Shown piece after piece: positions 12,900 through 24,823 of a DNA stretch of 64,000 nt. Position numbers and translations under genes: made by a program. Each line of letters begins with the position of its first letter. Positions within the stretch are counted from its first letter, which is position 1. Source of the stretch: Trichoplax sp. H2 (taxonomy: Eukaryota; Placozoa; Uniplacotomia; Trichoplacea). The stretch is taken from positions 310,001 through 374,000 of the forward strand of contig NOWV01000001.1 in NCBI GenBank assembly GCA_003344405.1, in the 5' to 3' direction. The notes under the pieces are model-generated. The model was not told the origin of the DNA and did no database searches. It was given only the letters and a program-made list of their open reading frames with translations.

Positions 12900-15350
12900 C
12901 TCATCAATGCTTTGATCGTCTCTTTCGCTATTCTTGTTTTATATTTCTTATCCCTCCGGACATACCAAGTAAAACTAATATTATTCATAAAAATGACACA
13001 TGATCTATTACTAAAAATAAATTATCAGTTATAATATTATCCACAAAGGAAACAACCAGGTACGTTTACTGTTGTTATTTCTAATAACTACTTATACCTA
13101 CGTGTATACATGATTGACATTGATTCTTACTGTTTTGCAGCTCATTATTATAACTTATAAAAGTTCCTTCCTGATCAGACATACAAAGTAAAAACAATAC
13201 TAATCTTAGCAAAATACATGATTCATTATTGCAAGTACTTCATTAATCATTATAAAATATCATAAAGGAAATAGAAAGCTCTCCTGTTCTTAATTGTAAT
13301 AGTATATCTATGTGGATACTAGATGAACTTAACTATTACTATAGGTTAGCTCATCTTACTCCTTATGCATTCTTTTCTAGCCAAATATGAACAAAATAAA
13401 ATAAAACAATTGCAAAGTTCATGATTTATTGTTGTAATTCATTAATCGCAATATTATATTGACCAATTACCCCAATATAACCTACAAATCGTAATAACGT
13501 ACAGCAAAAGGAATAGATAGTAGTTATGTTGCTCTCGCTCTAAAGCTACGTAAACCTTAGTGTGTAGTACTGAAAGTAGGTTTCAGCTTTTGAAATTGGT
13601 TAGCTCATCGTTGTTAGTTTATTAATTTGTTCTTAACCATATACGAAGTAAAGATATTGATATGTATGATTTAAATCGTGATTTATGGTCTAGTAATCAT
13701 AATATCATACCGCCAAAAGAAATTAGATACTTATTTATATTGTTCTCACTTACAGCGCACCAGTTACACCTATGTATTTGCCAGGCAGGCTTCAACTATT
13801 GCCCGTGGCACCATGTGACAGTTCATCTTTATAGATTATAAGATTCCTTTCTATCCAGATATTTTAAACAAAAATGGTACTAATCCTAGTATAATTCACG
13901 ATTTAATATTATAAACAATTTATTAATCGCTGCTTGCATGTGCTACAAAAAATATAAATATTTATCTAAGCTGCTATTCTAATATTTATGTATAGCTACA
14001 TGTGTACAAGCTACTTTTACCGTTTGATAGTTCATTTTTAATATGTTTTAAATATATCTCCAGCCTTATATACAGTAGAATTAATCCTACTTATACTATA
14101 ATGCATGTAAGGAAATCGATAGATACACTAATGATAGTTTTGCCTCCATTAATTATATATACCCTCATAGACTGCAACTCTTGCTGGCTGATAGCTCATA
14201 TTTTACTGGTTTATATGTTCTAATCTGATGTGTGAAAGTGAAAATTTCACTATTTATATCACAATGCCTAAATTCGTTATTAGAATTCATTAATCATTTA
14301 TATACTGCAAAGGAAATAGATAAGTACTTATAGCGTTCTTACTTTGATTAATTCTTGTTCCCTACACAAATACTCCATAGGCCACAATTCTTACCGTTTG
14401 GTAGTCCATTTTACTAATTTATAGATTTATTTCCTCTCTAGAACACAAAAACGAAAATAATACTATTTATAGCATAATGTGTAATGTTATTATTGCAAGT
14501 CCTGCATTAATCACAGTATAGCCTTAGGAAATAGATAAGTAGTGGTCTTCTTACTACTAATAAATTATACCTATTTTCAGATAGGCTAGATAGATTATAG
14601 ATTTATCATTCGGCATTTTAATTTCTACTACCTTCATAATACATTACAAATCAGGTTTACATAAGTAAAGTATTAATCATAAAATGAATTATGATGATGA
14701 TTACAACGAGCCCATTGAATCTTACAAGAAAAGAGAAGCATTATTCTGTCCATTGAGTTAAAATAACCATAATTGTATTAGATCAACTTTAGCTATCATT
14801 ATTTATATAATATTCCATTTAAATAGCTTCTATATTTACCCTAGATTAAACATGCAAACGAAAGAAAGGTATTTGAGCCATAATTTATTACTACAGGTAA
14901 CTCATGTTTCATCATAATACTGTACGCCACAAGCGAGAATAGATATGCTTAATAGATACGGAGATTTCCCTTCTAAATTGCTAATTTCTCCAAATAGGGC
15001 TCACTTATATCACCTGATAGCATATCTTAACTACTCTGCCGTGTATCCCATTCCTAACTCGATATACTAAAGGGACACGATTCATAGAATGATGTTCGAT
15101 GATAGATTATTCTAAGTACGTAATCCCTCGGTCGCTATGCTGCACGATCAAAAGGTACCTATACTATTCCTATTTCTTATACTATCAATATCAGCTAATC
15201 GCCTAATTTTACTAGCTTATAAATAAATTTAATTAAAAAGAGCTAGAGAACATAAAAATAGCTCTTGATCAATAATTTATCATTGGAAGTACTAGAACTC
15301 ATTCATAATAACAATACATTACAAGGAAACGGATTAGTTTCCATGCCACT
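12900..15350. repeat. Diverged satellite-like array, unit about 190-260 bp
   Basis: Units recur with the order: pyrimidine-rich GTTAGCTCAT..TTA-type text; CC(A/G)GACATACAAAGTAAAA; an A-rich stretch; ATGATTTATTATTG-like; TTCATTAATC; then AAAGGAAATAGATA and a GTTCT/CTACGTGTATAC block. Recognisable starts lie near 12,955, 13,176, 13,380, 13,640, 13,853, 14,040, 14,230 and 14,440. Units differ at many sites. No ORF is conserved between units, so this is non-coding tandem DNA. Confidence 0.6.
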
Positions 15351-15857
15351 CTTATGTCATATGGTGCCACTTAACCACTCATTTTTACCAGTAAATCAAT
15401 TTGATTTCAAAGTAGGTATAGAAAAAGTATGATAGCAGACTATGGATAGTGCCGACTTGAATTTAGTATTGCGAATAATGAATGATCAAATTGTAACGAA
15501 TAATTATGACCAAAAACAATACAACAAAGAGATTTTGTTCTTAAAACTTCTAAAAATGACGGCCATAGGTGGTAGTAAAACAACTTTTACATTGTCCAAT
15601 TCTCAGCAAGAGACTTAGAGACCAATTGAAAAGATGTAATGGTGATATTGATCGAATACTGTTGATTGTACCAAAAGAGTGGTATCCAATGAAATAGATG
15701 AAATAATATTTATTTCGCCATATTCGATAATTCATTGTAACTTGCAGCCACACTGTCGATTGAAAAATTTTGATGTGAATGTCCATCCATTGATAAAAAT
15801 TCCAACCGAAAAGAAATTCATACTACAGCAACCTATTAACCAAGTCAAGGCAGAAAA

Positions 15858-16448
15858 ATGAGTTCTAATTTATCCACTAATATGCATACTAGCGTGTCTC
15901 ATAATTGCTTTGCTAGTAAGAAAGCAAGTCTTGTACCTGAAAATAGTGTAAGTGATAAGCGTCATAGCGTTATTAAAGAAATGAGCAAAAGTAGTAGCCG
16001 TTACTTTGATTTTTTACATCGAAGATCGACTGTAAGTACTCGACCAGCACTGAGTAATTCAAATAGTAGGCAAATTTTCGAAAAAGAGCAGAAAGAAGTT
16101 CCTACCTATCAAACTGAGCCACGACATAAGTTTAAAGTTGATGAGGTCAATGGAATTATTTATGATGTCTTAGCTGATCATCTTAAGGATAGATCTTACA
16201 GCAGTATTCATGGTGGCCAATTATCTATCGAAATGAGTCAAACTATCCAAAATGAAGTTAAATTACGGCAAAAGTTAGAACGCTATAAAATTGTAACATC
16301 AATATGGCTAGGCCAAAACAGAGGACAAGGCACAAATGTTGCCAGTCGTTGCTTGTGGAATAGTGATTTTGATAATTATGCATCGGCTACATTCACCAAT
16401 GAAACGATCTTTGCTATTGGACTCGTATTTGCTACATACGTAGATTAA
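15858..16448 (+). CDS. Tctex1-domain dynein light chain, second paralogue
   Basis: Single-exon CDS of 196 aa. The C-terminal half is a Tctex1 domain: VDEVNGIIYDVLADHL, then QLSIEMSQTIQNEVKLRQKL, the strands YKIVTSIWLGQN and ASRCLWNSDFDNY, then a hydrophobic strand ending FATYVD. The first ~85 residues are Ser/Arg/Lys-rich and unlike the upstream paralogue. The start is the first ATG after an in-frame stop (context AAAAATGAG). It is in the same orientation as the 8283 gene and 7 kb away. Divergence is high, so an old duplication or independent family members are both possible. The nearest human subfamily is unclear. A role in dynein binding is inferred from the fold only. Confidence 0.8.
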   Translation: MSSNLSTNMHTSVSHNCFASKKASLVPENSVSDKRHSVIKEMSKSSSRYFDFLHRRSTVSTRPALSNSNSRQIFEKEQKEVPTYQTEPRHKFKVDEVNGIIYDVLADHLKDRSYSSIHGGQLSIEMSQTIQNEVKLRQKLERYKIVTSIWLGQNRGQGTNVASRCLWNSDFDNYASATFTNETIFAIGLVFATYVD

Positions 16449-16479
16449 TCACTAATAGGTGAAGTTTTATCAGTTATAA

Positions 16480-16880
16480 TCAGCTTTCAATCCATCAAAT
16501 AATCCAGTCATTATCGGTCTATTCTGTACCAATTTGATATGATAACTTCTAAGTTAATCATGACTTGCAATAGATTCTCGCCTTATCGTTAGAGAACCAT
16601 TCAAAAAGCGATAATTAGTAATAATCTTTTCGTAAAGGACTGGATTGGACGCATTCTATACTAATTTAATTAAATTATTTTGATCAAGTTAATCGACTTC
16701 ATTGCTTTAATCAAGACTGTTAAAATAATTTTCACCCTAACGCCAGAGATCCATTCAAGAAATGGCGACAGCAACTTAGAATAATCCCTTTGTGAAATTT
16801 TGGATTGGATGCTGTGGTGTCTTTATCTTCTGATATAAAGTCAAGAATATTTACCATTCCAAAAGTGAAAGATTTTTCTT
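16480..16880. repeat. About 180-bp diverged tandem duplication
   Basis: Two units share the text AAGTTAATC(A/G)..TTGC, then CG(C/T)..(C/G)AGAGA(A/T)CCATTCAA.AA.(G/T)GCGA, then TTTTGGATTGGA(C/T)GC. Units lie at about 16,500-16,670 and 16,680-16,860. This is intergenic, downstream of the second Tctex1 gene. Confidence 0.5.
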
Positions 16881-19800
16881 TTTAGTTCGTCAACATTAAG
16901 CATCTTAATTTTATTGGTAAAGACAAGGACATTAACCTTAAATAAGTATTATTATCCGTCATCTAATTCTTAATCTAAATCTTAACCTCTTTATGTTATT
17001 GAGGACATGGAAACGAATGTCAAATAAGTGAAATGCTCACCATGTAATGATCAAGGCCAAATTCTTTCGGATTACTGTTTGTTGTTATGTTCTTTGTAAT
17101 GGAAACTAATTTGGCAGGATTACTCTTGAAAATGACTACAGTTAGCTGTATCATATGGCTGCTATTATCTTTCTTCTAATTCCCTTATTATAGGGTAGGC
17201 AGTACTTGCTATTTCTTAATTTAACATTTGACGTAGCTAAGTAAAACAGGCACTATCGTCTACTTCATAAAGACTATCGAAACTACCTTCCTGATCGTCT
17301 AACTCACTCATCGTCATATTGCTGCCATAGAATGTATAACTATGAAATGCTCCAAATAATAATCTCGCATTTGCTTATCCGATTTAAATGTCGATGTTTA
17401 TCCTAATTTATTCGCTAAGATCTCTCAAAACGTCCGAATATACATTAGATATCTTGTAATTGTGATTAAATTCGTTAAAAATAAGCTTATATCTATTCAT
17501 TCTATTTTCAATATACAGTATGACAGTGATTGAAAATAGAGATCATGAGTTCATGTCTATTCTTCATTTTATTTCAATATATATTTAACATATCAAAATA
17601 GCAGTCCAGTATAGCCTGGTTAATTTATAACAGTAGAATGGGCAGAAAAGGTTTAATTTTGTCATTGCTAGATTATACAGACATATAAACAGTCTATAGT
17701 ACGAATATTTAGTTCCGATAGTAATTCATGGTAAATCATTCTATATGGTTGCAAATGCTTAACTAGATTTAATCAGTTGGCGATATTGACGATAAAAAGT
17801 GTTTTATCCTTTCTGCAATGATTGCCTACTGTATGAGGATTTTATTATATATGGCAACGTTATATCGTGTTTCATTTCTATCTTGATGATATCATTATAC
17901 CGGCAAATCGGCTCAGCTAATTTTAATGGTATAATGACATCTACTAAGCTAATATCCACTTTTAGTTTATTTATTCTTATCGTTTAGATTTAAGATTAGC
18001 TTCTACTCATACTTACTATACAGCATGACGGCTTGAATTTAATGTTCAGAGGTATCTTTATGAGTTACTGGTAAGATTGACTGAAATATCAGATGTGCCA
18101 TAATCTTCGTTTTAGTATTTATATTTCTTGGATAGTAAACTGAGATAAAGCATTAATACTTTAGGGTTATCCATTTACTGCTTTAAACTTTAATTTACTC
18201 TAGGATTTGTATCTATCCTATAGTTTCTAATCTAAGTACGTGAATATTGAATAATAATGAGCTAATAACTGTTAGATATGAACATTAAAATTGATTTCGT
18301 TGTATGCAAACAAGATATGCTATTTATGCTATGATACCGCATTATATCTTATCCATTCACTTTTAAACTATTTTGATCGGCTGACAGTTATGTTCAATAA
18401 CCTTGATTTCATCTAAAACTATACTTGATATATCCACTGTATCTGATTGATACTTCGTGTATTAAAAACTTTCCCTCTTAGCTGTCTTGTTTCTTATCAA
18501 TTATTAATTTGCCACCAGTGAATTAATTTAACCGAAGCTATACCTTTTCGCGTATTCCTATTACGACTTTACATCACTCTTATCCGTTAAAGAGTTTCAA
18601 AATAGCTTGATTCTATAAACAATCTCTAGTTATCCAGTTATATAATTATAAATCGATTTATTAGCTTCGATTAAGCTTACGACTACAGTTATTAAATCAT
18701 TACATCCATATGTGTAACTAAGATACAAGCCTACTATTTCAAAATTTTTTTATAACAGCAATTACTGTATTGTAATTCTATTAACTACGGTGGTTAAATT
18801 AGTTATTCCGTTTTTAACTATAATTCAATGGTTCAAATAAGGTAAGATCACTTTAGATTATTTTCTACTGGAAATAAATTAGCTTATAGTACGAATACAT
18901 CTATTCAAATTTACTTTTGAAGATTCAGTTTTGATTGAATCCGCTCTTGACCCACTAGTGTTTTCTGATGATAAGTAATAACTTTTCATGAATATTTCTT
19001 ACGCGTTGTTTGCACTTATTGTAAAGTGTACGATAGGATGTATTTTCTTAACGCCAGATAGAGCTTTGTACTCACATTGAGTATATTGAATGACCTTTTC
19101 GATTTCAATTTTATGCAGAGTTTGTTTATTTTTGTGTTTACTTACTATTCACATTGATTAATTTACCACTAACGAAACTAGTCTAAATAGCATTGAACTT
19201 CGAAAGTATAGAGTATTAGTGAATCGCATTTTTAATTTATATTTATTATAGAGTAACAAATATTAATAATAATTATAGTAGCTCTTATTTCGCTGTATTC
19301 TTTTACACAAGCAAGTATGTCGGACCTATACCCGTATATCTGTGGTATTGCTACTTCTAGTCATCTCTTTAATTGTATTCAAATTTCAAGTCTGACTGAT
19401 GCTAGAATTGCACTGGACTCAACTGTAGGGTTGTAACCAACTACGTTTGCTGTTTAACGATTCACCGAAATCTGGGCTTCCGTAGCTTGCTCCACAGTTT
19501 GTTACTGCTGGTCAAAGCTACATTAGCTTAGCCGTATTAAAATTAAGCAGCAAGTGTGATTGTACTTTAGATTTATATATACTGTACAGTACAATTATTA
19601 CTGTAATAAATTACCTATCGCTATTATCCAGTAGTAAAGACTAACGCCGAAGTTTTTGTAAACGACAAACTCCAATGCACAAAATTAGCACAAACCTATA
19701 ATGCAGAAAAAATTCATAAACAAAGCAGGGAAAATCTATTTTAATGACTAAATGACATTTGAAGTTAACCAAATTACTGCTTCCTATATCATCATTATAT

Positions 19801-20244
19801 TCAACAACCAACCGGTGATTAGTCATCTAATAAAGTTTGAATCAATTGATCGATAACAGCTAAACTAATATAGTCACTAAATCGTCGCTCGTAGTCGCTT
19901 TAAGGCCGATTAGATACGAACAAAAATGACATAAGGATATATAAATGTGAAAAAATTTTAGACGAAAATATTACATTAGGACACTGTACAGTCATTTCTA
20001 AAGTTACTATTTTATATCATGTAATCAATATACAGCAAATAATTACAATGTTAGGAGATTACGTAAGTGCATGCCATGAATACTAAGATAGCCACAATTG
20101 TGCACATATTGTTGATGCACCGGTATATCATCATTAATGCCAATAAACTAGGCGTCTATTAAAAAAGCACCTTCTTACGTATTGTAAAACGTACTAAGGT
20201 AACACATTACACATAGCCAATGGCTATCCAATTTTGTATTGTGA
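16881..20244. other. Int​ergenic AT-rich region, no gene seen
   Basis: Only short, uninformative open frames were seen. I found no splice-phase-consistent exon series, RNA gene or strong repeat. The 3' UTR of TRIR (minus strand) must end somewhere in its right-hand part. Confidence 0.4.
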
Positions 20245-22692
20245 TTATTTCACCAAGGGTCGAATAGATTCTGAATCATCCGTGCATACTTGGGATTTAT
20301 ATTTGTCAACTTCAGCCATATAAGCCTTCCATGCAGAAGATTTTTCACTGTCGTCCTATATTAGTAATTTAGTATATAGATACTGTTACGGATGAGTAGT
20401 AAGAGCATTTTAGCTATTTGTGATATTTAATTAAACTACAGCATGATTATTTTACAAACAGTACTTCTATAGAATTGAATTGCAAAATAATAGTAAGCAA
20501 TGTGATAAGTTTAATTGCGATCAGGATCCAATAATTATGATAGTTCTAAAATTTGATTTTAAGACCAACATACTGCTATTACATTTGTGAATTAGTTACC
20601 AGTCACAGTCCTGATTTCTGAACAAAAATGTGTCACTAAAACTATACCATTAAACAGCAGTAACGCTAGTGTAAATTAATTAGTAAAGTACGCGTATGTA
20701 GTGTAACATATTAAAATGTACGATATCGATCAATCGAATCTTTAAAACAGTAACTGCATTAACAATCATGTCAGGTACATTGTGAAGTTATATGTTCAAG
20801 ATTTAATACTAATTAATTCATCAATATATATATAACTATAGATATCGGTCGAATTAATGACTGGAAAATTATCATAATTGACCATTTTCTGCAGTTTTAT
20901 CTAAAGAGTCTACATGAATCAGTGCATTAGTATATATTCGAAAAGAGTCTATGATACACTATTTGATTAGATATCAAAAAAAGTAACTGTAATAAACAAC
21001 AATTGGTTCATTCCTGTCATTGGACTAAAATAGTAGTACAGTTTGATCCAGCCAGTAATGTTAGAATCAAAAATCAACTCTGGTAATGTATAATTTATTC
21101 ATTCCTATTATCAGAGTGAAATAGTAGTGTAGTTTAATGTTGCTAGTGATGTTAGAATCAAAAATCAACTCTAACAATATATAATTTGTTCATTTCTATC
21201 ATTGGAATAAAGTAGTAGTGCAGCTTGATGCTGCCGGAATCAAATCAACTCTAGCAATGTACAATTCGTTCATTTCTATCATCGGATTGAAATAATAATG
21301 CAGTTTGATACCGTTAGTGATGTCCGATATTAAAAATTAATTCTAGTACTGTCTAGTTTGTTCATTTCAATTATATAATTATAATTAATTATCGACTAAA
21401 ATACTAAATGAGCGTATTATAGTCGATGGTGATGTTCGATATCAAACTGATGCTCGTAAGGTACAATTTTATCCATCTCTAGAATCGATTAAAATACTAA
21501 TATAGTAGTTAATGCTGATAGTGATGTCGAACATCAAATGAGCTGCAACAAAGTATAATTTGTTCTATTGATCATGGACTAAAGTAATACTACAGTCGAT
21601 GGTGATGTTCCATATTTTACAGATTCGCATAAGGTACTGTACAATTTTGTCCATCTCTAGCATCGACTAATATAATATACTAGTTAATGCCGGTAGTGAT
21701 GTCGAATATTAAATTGGACTGCAATAGAGTACAATTTCTTCATTTCTATCATGGGCTAAAATAACATTATAGTCGATGCTGATGTGATTATTCAATATCT
21801 ACTTTTCATTTCTATCACCCATAATAATTAATCAATGGATAGATCAATAAATGATGGGTTTGTGCAGAATCATTTAGATTGAGTCAGTGATATGTTAAAG
21901 GTTGAAAATTCTACCCTAGTAAAGTACAATTTGTTCATTTCTATGATGATTGACGATTTTACTAATCAATACAAGAAGAATCATCCATTTAATTTTATGA
22001 TGATTACAGTTTTATCTACGGATTTTATTAACTACGCATATCAACTGACTTGATCTTGCTTTTGCTTTTTTGAATCGTCCTTTGAGGCATGTGAGGTACC
22101 TTTTCTCTTGGCCTAGAAATTAGAAACTTGCTAATTAATAACTCTGTTGTTGCTAAGATTGTCGCTGTAACTTGGTGTTTGAACTTGATATATCATCCAA
22201 GAACTGTTCTAAAAATTTTTTTTGCAAGTCGATGGCGATCAAAACAATGCAATAGTAACGATCTAAAATGGATGATGGAATCGTTCTCTGGTACAAGATT
22301 AAGACTGCAGACTGTATGCACATCAGAGTACAACTTGTGGTCTAGTCTAATTGTGCATCATTGTCATCCAAAATTTAAGGATTGGATTAGAATGCTTTCA
22401 ACTGTGACTTCATCCTACAGTAGAGTAGGAAAAGAAGTAGGATAGACAACCATCTATTACTACACCAGATTGCTCATGCCTGCACCTGCAACTGATTATT
22501 TAATCTCTTTAATTTAGCTTCATTTTTTTTCTTGGTTTTCTCCTCTTTTCTCTGTTTCTCGAATTCCATTTCTTGTAATTTCTTTTTATACACTTCTAGA
22601 AAGCTTCCATCGTTGGAAAAAGTGTTGACTTTGGCGGTTATTTCCTGGTTATTTTCCTCTTTTGTATCATCGCTCGAGTTGATGGACGCCAT
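20245..22692 (-). CDS. TRIR: Telomerase RNA component interacting RNase-like protein
   Basis: Homologue of human TRIR (C19orf43), a small basic nuclear protein reported as a 3'-5' exoribonuclease acting on telomerase RNA. Model: exons 22692-22486, 22112-22050 and 20355-20245, with all junctions in phase 0; 126 aa against 176 in human. Two family signatures bracket the protein: VNTFSNDGSFLEVYKKKLQE in exon 1 (human VNAFANDGSFLELFKRKMEE) and AWKAYMAEVDKYK...RPLVK-stop in exon 3 (human AWAKYMAEVKKYK...RPLVK). The middle exon encodes 21 Lys/Ser/Asp-rich residues with KKQK. The N-terminal Gly-rich part of the mammalian protein is absent. Start ATG at 22692; a GTAC-rich block lies 50-170 bp upstream. 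Intron 2 (1.7 kb) contains the 90-bp repeat array. Confidence 0.88.
20990..21960. repeat. About 90-bp tandem repeat array in TRIR intron 2
   Basis: About 11 units are marked by ACAATTTGTTCATTTCTATCAT-like text at 21007, 21098, 21189, 21269, 21361, 21472, 21563, 21650, 21739, 21804 and 21933. Spacings are 80-111 bp, mostly 87-92. Each is followed by GGA..AAAATA.TA..(G)CAGT.GATG.TG(A/G)TGATGT. Units diverge moderately, and the second half of the array shares variants of its own. Confidence 0.8.
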
Positions 22693-22734
22693 GATGGCGA
22701 TTCGTCGTTTACTCTATGGTACCCTCGACTGACT

Positions 22735-22870
22735 GGAGCGAAACGATCCGGTACAGTAGTTGCAGTACCGTACCGTACCGTATCGTTCCCGAGACCTGGC
22801 AGGAATTGTGTATCGCCTACCAATATTGGATAGCAATATACTGTTCAGTACGGCACTGTACTTTATAACA
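22735..22870. promoter_or_regulatory. GTAC-rich block upstream of TRIR
   Basis: A run of (GTACC)n-like and GTACAGTA words (CAGTACCGTACCGTACCGTA at about 22765-22785, further GTAC words to 22862) starts about 50 bp upstream of the TRIR start codon. Its position suggests a promoter role; no function is shown by the sequence itself. Confidence 0.4.
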
Positions 22871-24823
22871 CATACTATGAAAGATTACGGAGATGGGGAG
22901 TGCAACATGCGTTGCACCAAGTGGCTAATTTCAACTCGATCTATCCATGATAGTCATATTGTATAGAACTGATGCGTTACTTGCGTACACATACAGCGTT
23001 TTGACCGCCGATGGAGAAATAATTTCAAAATTTGATTACTATAACCCTGTTAAGACTGCTTGAAGTAAACGCAGCACTATATCTACAACAGTACTGTCAT
23101 CGATTTATGAGCATAAAATTGAGAATATTAATATTGATTCCATTTCTGCAAAAATCATTCTACGGTGCTGCATGCTGCAACACAATCTGCGCTATTTTAA
23201 TATTATTATTGTTTATTAATTGAATATTTAGTTGGTTGACTTTTTCCTAATCTAGCAGGGATCAACCATAATGTAAGGCCCCGAACACCTAGCGTAGCTT
23301 TGGCCAGGGTTTAACAATTAATTGAAGATTTATGGATGACCAAGCTCTATTACTTTATTACAGTGTGAGACAAATAGTGAAAATCAACACCAAATGGTTA
23401 ACTATGCGAGTACTGTATACGCGCATTTTCACCAACGCTGAGCCAATAGTACCGATAAACGCCTTTTTCTAGCCTAAATTGAATATTCTAGTTATAAATG
23501 AAATAAACAATAAATCTAAGAAATAAGTTAATTAAAAACATTTTACCTTCAACTACCTAAATGTCAGTCTTATCATCATTACACACAGTACAGTGCTATA
23601 TTCAGTCAGCAATCCACAAAAACATTTATCGCTAGAAGTTAGGAGTAAACTTTTACGAAAGTAAATCAAACCCAAATCAAAGTATAGCAATGCTCTATAC
23701 TATCTCATTCATTGTCTCCATCTACAATCCGTTAACGTCTATACGGACATACACATCCTGTAAATAAAATCACATTCAATTCAATCAAAGTATTCACAGC
23801 TTTAGGAGTGTAATATTTGATCCATGTTTTTTTTAATTAATTGTCTAACACGAAGAGTGATATAGAGAATAACTTCTTGCATTTAATATTGATGCGTTAA
23901 CAAAATATTTACGCATTACATATCTTGTTCATCAGTAGCGAACAAATAACAAATGTCAATAGAATGGCAATTTTACAAGCTGCACAAACAGTATGGGAGA
24001 TTAATTTCAAGTATACGCCTAATGATTGTACCATAGCTAGAAGTACAATTTGAATATGGCCAATAATAAGGTATTCATTTAATTAAAACGGAATTTTTGA
24101 ACTATAGGCAGTCTTGTTGCTAAGACCAATTAATGCTAATTTGTTGTCAATCAGTATCAGTAACAACTTCCTCTTATATAATGGAAGATAGTATAAAACC
24201 TGATGATTTAAAGCAATCGTATAATGCCCATAACTAATTTATCGAGCATCGTTTCGAGCTTTTTACAAAAGAATTTAAAACATTTTACAATCACTCATAA
24301 CAGTTCTAGCATTTCTAGCATTCGCTATGATAGCAATAAGAATTTTTGTTCTCAAACGATTATGTCGGTAAACGAGATAATTAAATAACGTGCAATACTT
24401 TCAATAACATTCGTGGTAAGAAAAGAATTCTAGCAGTACAGCACAATATAGTTAGGTTTATACAGTAAAAAGTATTATATTAATTTTTTTATCAGTATTA
24501 TAGGTAGAAAATTACTATTCGTAACTTTATCTTTAGCAGACCCAAATACCACAGTAGGGCTATAAGGACATAATCTATTCAGGTAATCGGTTGAATCTTA
24601 GTGAAATAATTTCATGACATAGAGCATGGAAACATAAAATATAAATAATCATAGATTAATAAAGTATTAAGGATAAAATGAACGATTCCTTGTCCAACAA
24701 ATACACCTAGGTGCCCTATCACCAAATCTGCATTATATGCATACCATCAAAAAATTACAAAACTAACAAAGTTATAATATTGACGTTAATACCAGATGAT
24801 GAATAACCTACCATACAAATACA
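22871..24823. other. Intergenic region between the TRIR promoter and the 3' end of the SAM/PHD gene
   Basis: No coding exon series found. Both neighbours are on the minus strand, so this contains the 3' UTR of the SAM/PHD gene (right) and the TRIR upstream region (left). A short, comparatively GC-rich patch at about 23,268-23,310 (AAGGCCCCGAACACC) stands out from its AT-rich surroundings but fits no RNA gene I recognise. Confidence 0.4.

Noticed and set aside
15679-15861. 60-aa open frame overlapping the start of the second Tctex1 gene
   Set aside because: No similarity and a different frame; at most an upstream ORF.
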